A DNA stretch of 64,000 nt, taken from NCBI RefSeq assembly GCF_932276165.1, contig NC_064006.1:4540501-4604500 (forward strand). The letters run 5' to 3'. The stretch's first letter is position 1, and every line of letters starts with the position of its first letter. This DNA is from Plutella xylostella (lineage: Eukaryota > Arthropoda > Insecta > Lepidoptera > Plutellidae). A program made the position numbers and the translations under genes. This document shows positions 52,501 through 55,500 of the stretch, one piece after another. The notes under the pieces were generated by a model that saw nothing but the letters and a program-made list of their open reading frames with translations, searched no databases and was not told the origin of the DNA.

Positions 52501-55500
52501 GGAAAAACGCTGGATAATATATTTTTAGGGCAAATACCCAAAAGATGTATAGTGGGTTTTGTAAACAATATTGCTTTCAATGGTAGTCTGAACACAAATC
52601 CTTTTAATTTTCAAAATTATAACATTAACTCTTTTAGTTTGTACGTTGACGGACAACAAATTCCTTCTAAAACACTTCAGCCCTCATTTGAAAATAAAGT
52701 ATTTACCAATGCTTACCATACTTTGTTCTCTGGCACAGGTATTCACTTTTTGAATGAAGGTAACTCTATATCTAGGGAAGATTTTGCTGACGGTTATTGT
52801 TTGATGGCATTCGATTTAACACCCGATTTATCGGCTAATAATAACTCACACTGGAATCTTATAAGGCATGGTAGTCTTAGATTAGAAGTGCGTTTTGATA
52901 CCGCTCTTACATCTACCGTTAATTGCATAGTGTACGCTGAATTTGATAATGTTCTTGAAATAAATAAAAACCGCGATATAACTGTAGATTATAATAGTTA
53001 AATTGAAGTAAGTTTACCATGTATAAAAGATAGAAACTTAATATCCTACTCTTCATTCATAACCATCTGTTCACAATGGATACTCAGCAGATTAAAAACT
53101 ATTTAGTGGAAATAAGCCCATATTTGATGCATAATGTTTTTGCAGCAAACAGAATTCCACTAAATGTGAGCAGACCCTTTTTTGCAGTAGTTAACTTAGA
53201 TCCTGACTCAAAACCAGGCTCTCATTGGGTAGCTATTAGTATCGATAGCAATGGTTTGGGGGAATATTTTGACTCATATGGACGTAATGCGTCTAGCTAT
53301 CATAAATCATTTTTAGCACGTAATTGTCACAATTGGTATTACAACTCTAAAATACTACAAAATTATTTTACAACTGTTTGTGGTGAATATTGTTTAGTCT
53401 ATCTTTATTTTAAATTTAAAGGATTGTCAATGAAAACTTTTCTTAACTTGTTTACTGAAGAAACTATGTTTAACGATTTACTGGTAAGAGAAATGTTCAA
53501 TAGTATTTTTTAAAATAAATGATAGTTATTTCAGACCTACTGATTTTTATTTTCCATAATTATACCTACTAACTACCTAACTATATCCCTATTCTATTTT
53601 AGTATATGGGTTAGTAAAAGAAAAAAGTTTTACTAATTTACATCAATTTAATGAAATAATTAAAAAAGGGTTGGACTATAACTAAAATTAACATCTAAAG
53701 TAAACGGAGACATTTCTTCTGATTCTTCACTCCAAACAATTCTCAAAGGGTTGAATCGCAGAGGCAGCATGGGTGGACTCAGCATAGGTGAGTACGAGGA
53801 TTGCTCTTGTCGACGTTCATAATCCAAGAGGGCTTCTATTAATGCGGCATCGAACACGGAAGAGTGTAGTGTATAATCCATGGTTGGCGGCAACAGAATA
53901 CAGGGGCGTCTCGGTAGTGTAGCAGTTGTGTGTGGTCTGTGCGCCGGGGGTCGTGGTACATTATTATTTTTACTTCGATGTCTCGAGAAAATATTTTTTG
54001 CAATCTGTCTTTGTAGCTATTTGTTTTGTTATAGAAACCATGAGTTGATTAGTATCATGGAAAAGAATATGATCAGAGGTGCAATACAGCTTGATTCGCA
54101 TATCAGCTTTTTTCCAATGTTCGCTGGGTGGTAAATCTTTCAATTTTTTCATATCGTACATTTCAATTTTTATGAGGTGTGACGCTTTAGATCCGTCGTC
54201 TTCATTGGTGGATATATATGAAATACCCCCGCAGGCAGCACGCCCGACCGTCGAAGATAATGTTTTGCTCTTAGATTTCTTCGAGGGAGTTTCAAAATAT
54301 GAATCAATATTTTCGTGAATCCGTTTAGTCGGTTTTTTCAGGAGAAGTGATGGTGATAGTATTTCATCATCACTAGGGCTCGGATAATAGTAATTTTTCA
54401 TGGTGTAGTCGCAGTCGTCAATTATTGTTGATGGCTAAAACAAATAAATTTACTTGGTTTTACTACGGTAAAAAATAGATGATGCACATTATCTTATGTT
54501 GGGGGGTGGAAAGCAGAGATATGCGTAAAGTTACGGTTTAATACTGATGAAATGGGTGAACGAATTACCTACTATGCCATGAGAACTAACTATAGTGTTA
54601 CTTGCACAAAAAAATACGGGTAAGAATAAAAGTAAGTTAAAACACTGAGGTGCTTTTGACTCACATGCAATGTACACAAAGTAATACATATTCAACGGAA
54701 AGTGATTAGATACAAAACATAACTTACATTCATATGTCTGGACGCTGCAGGTATCTATGTAGCACAATACACAATAATTATAAACTCACTCAGTAGAGAG
54801 CCAGGCTGATATGTTTGAGATCTGACATGCAGCGCGTTTTATATACGCGGAATGCGGTTTTCGGGGGTATTTTTTGTACACGACCCCAATCTTTATCGAG
54901 ATTAAACCAAACACACTTGTGTTAGGTGAAAACTGGTCGAGACTTGTTCATTTTTTAAAATCCCACATTGATTCCTTTATCGGCATACAAATAAAATTGA
55001 TATTCCCATAACACTTCGCGCAGACACGTATGTACAAGCTAGTGTTTTTTTATTTCAGACGCCAGCCCACAGTATTTTTTATATTACCTTTGCACTTATA
55101 TTGAGTGATTGATTAGGGTTAGCATCGAACACCCAAAGCGCGACATATCTGGAGTTATTTATTGTTTTGGGATGCTTACCAAAAAAATATTACCTACTTA
55201 GGGACAAATGCTTGGCATCGAACCGTTGGTGGGTGAAAAAAAACGTAATGTTTGCATGTAGGTACTTACGTATAATTATTGATTTCACTTTACATAACTA
55301 TGTTTTTAGAACTCGGTTTATAACGCTATCAGCCACTGCGTACAAGTGTTTACGCTTTATGTTATTTAGTAAAGACACGGAGATGGATGTTTAATTCACC
55401 AGTAATAATGTCTTTTAATTATTACAGTCGCTAGTAATGCATTGAATGAAGTAAGGCTGATAAATATTATCCATTGGATACCATGTTATTTCAAATAACA

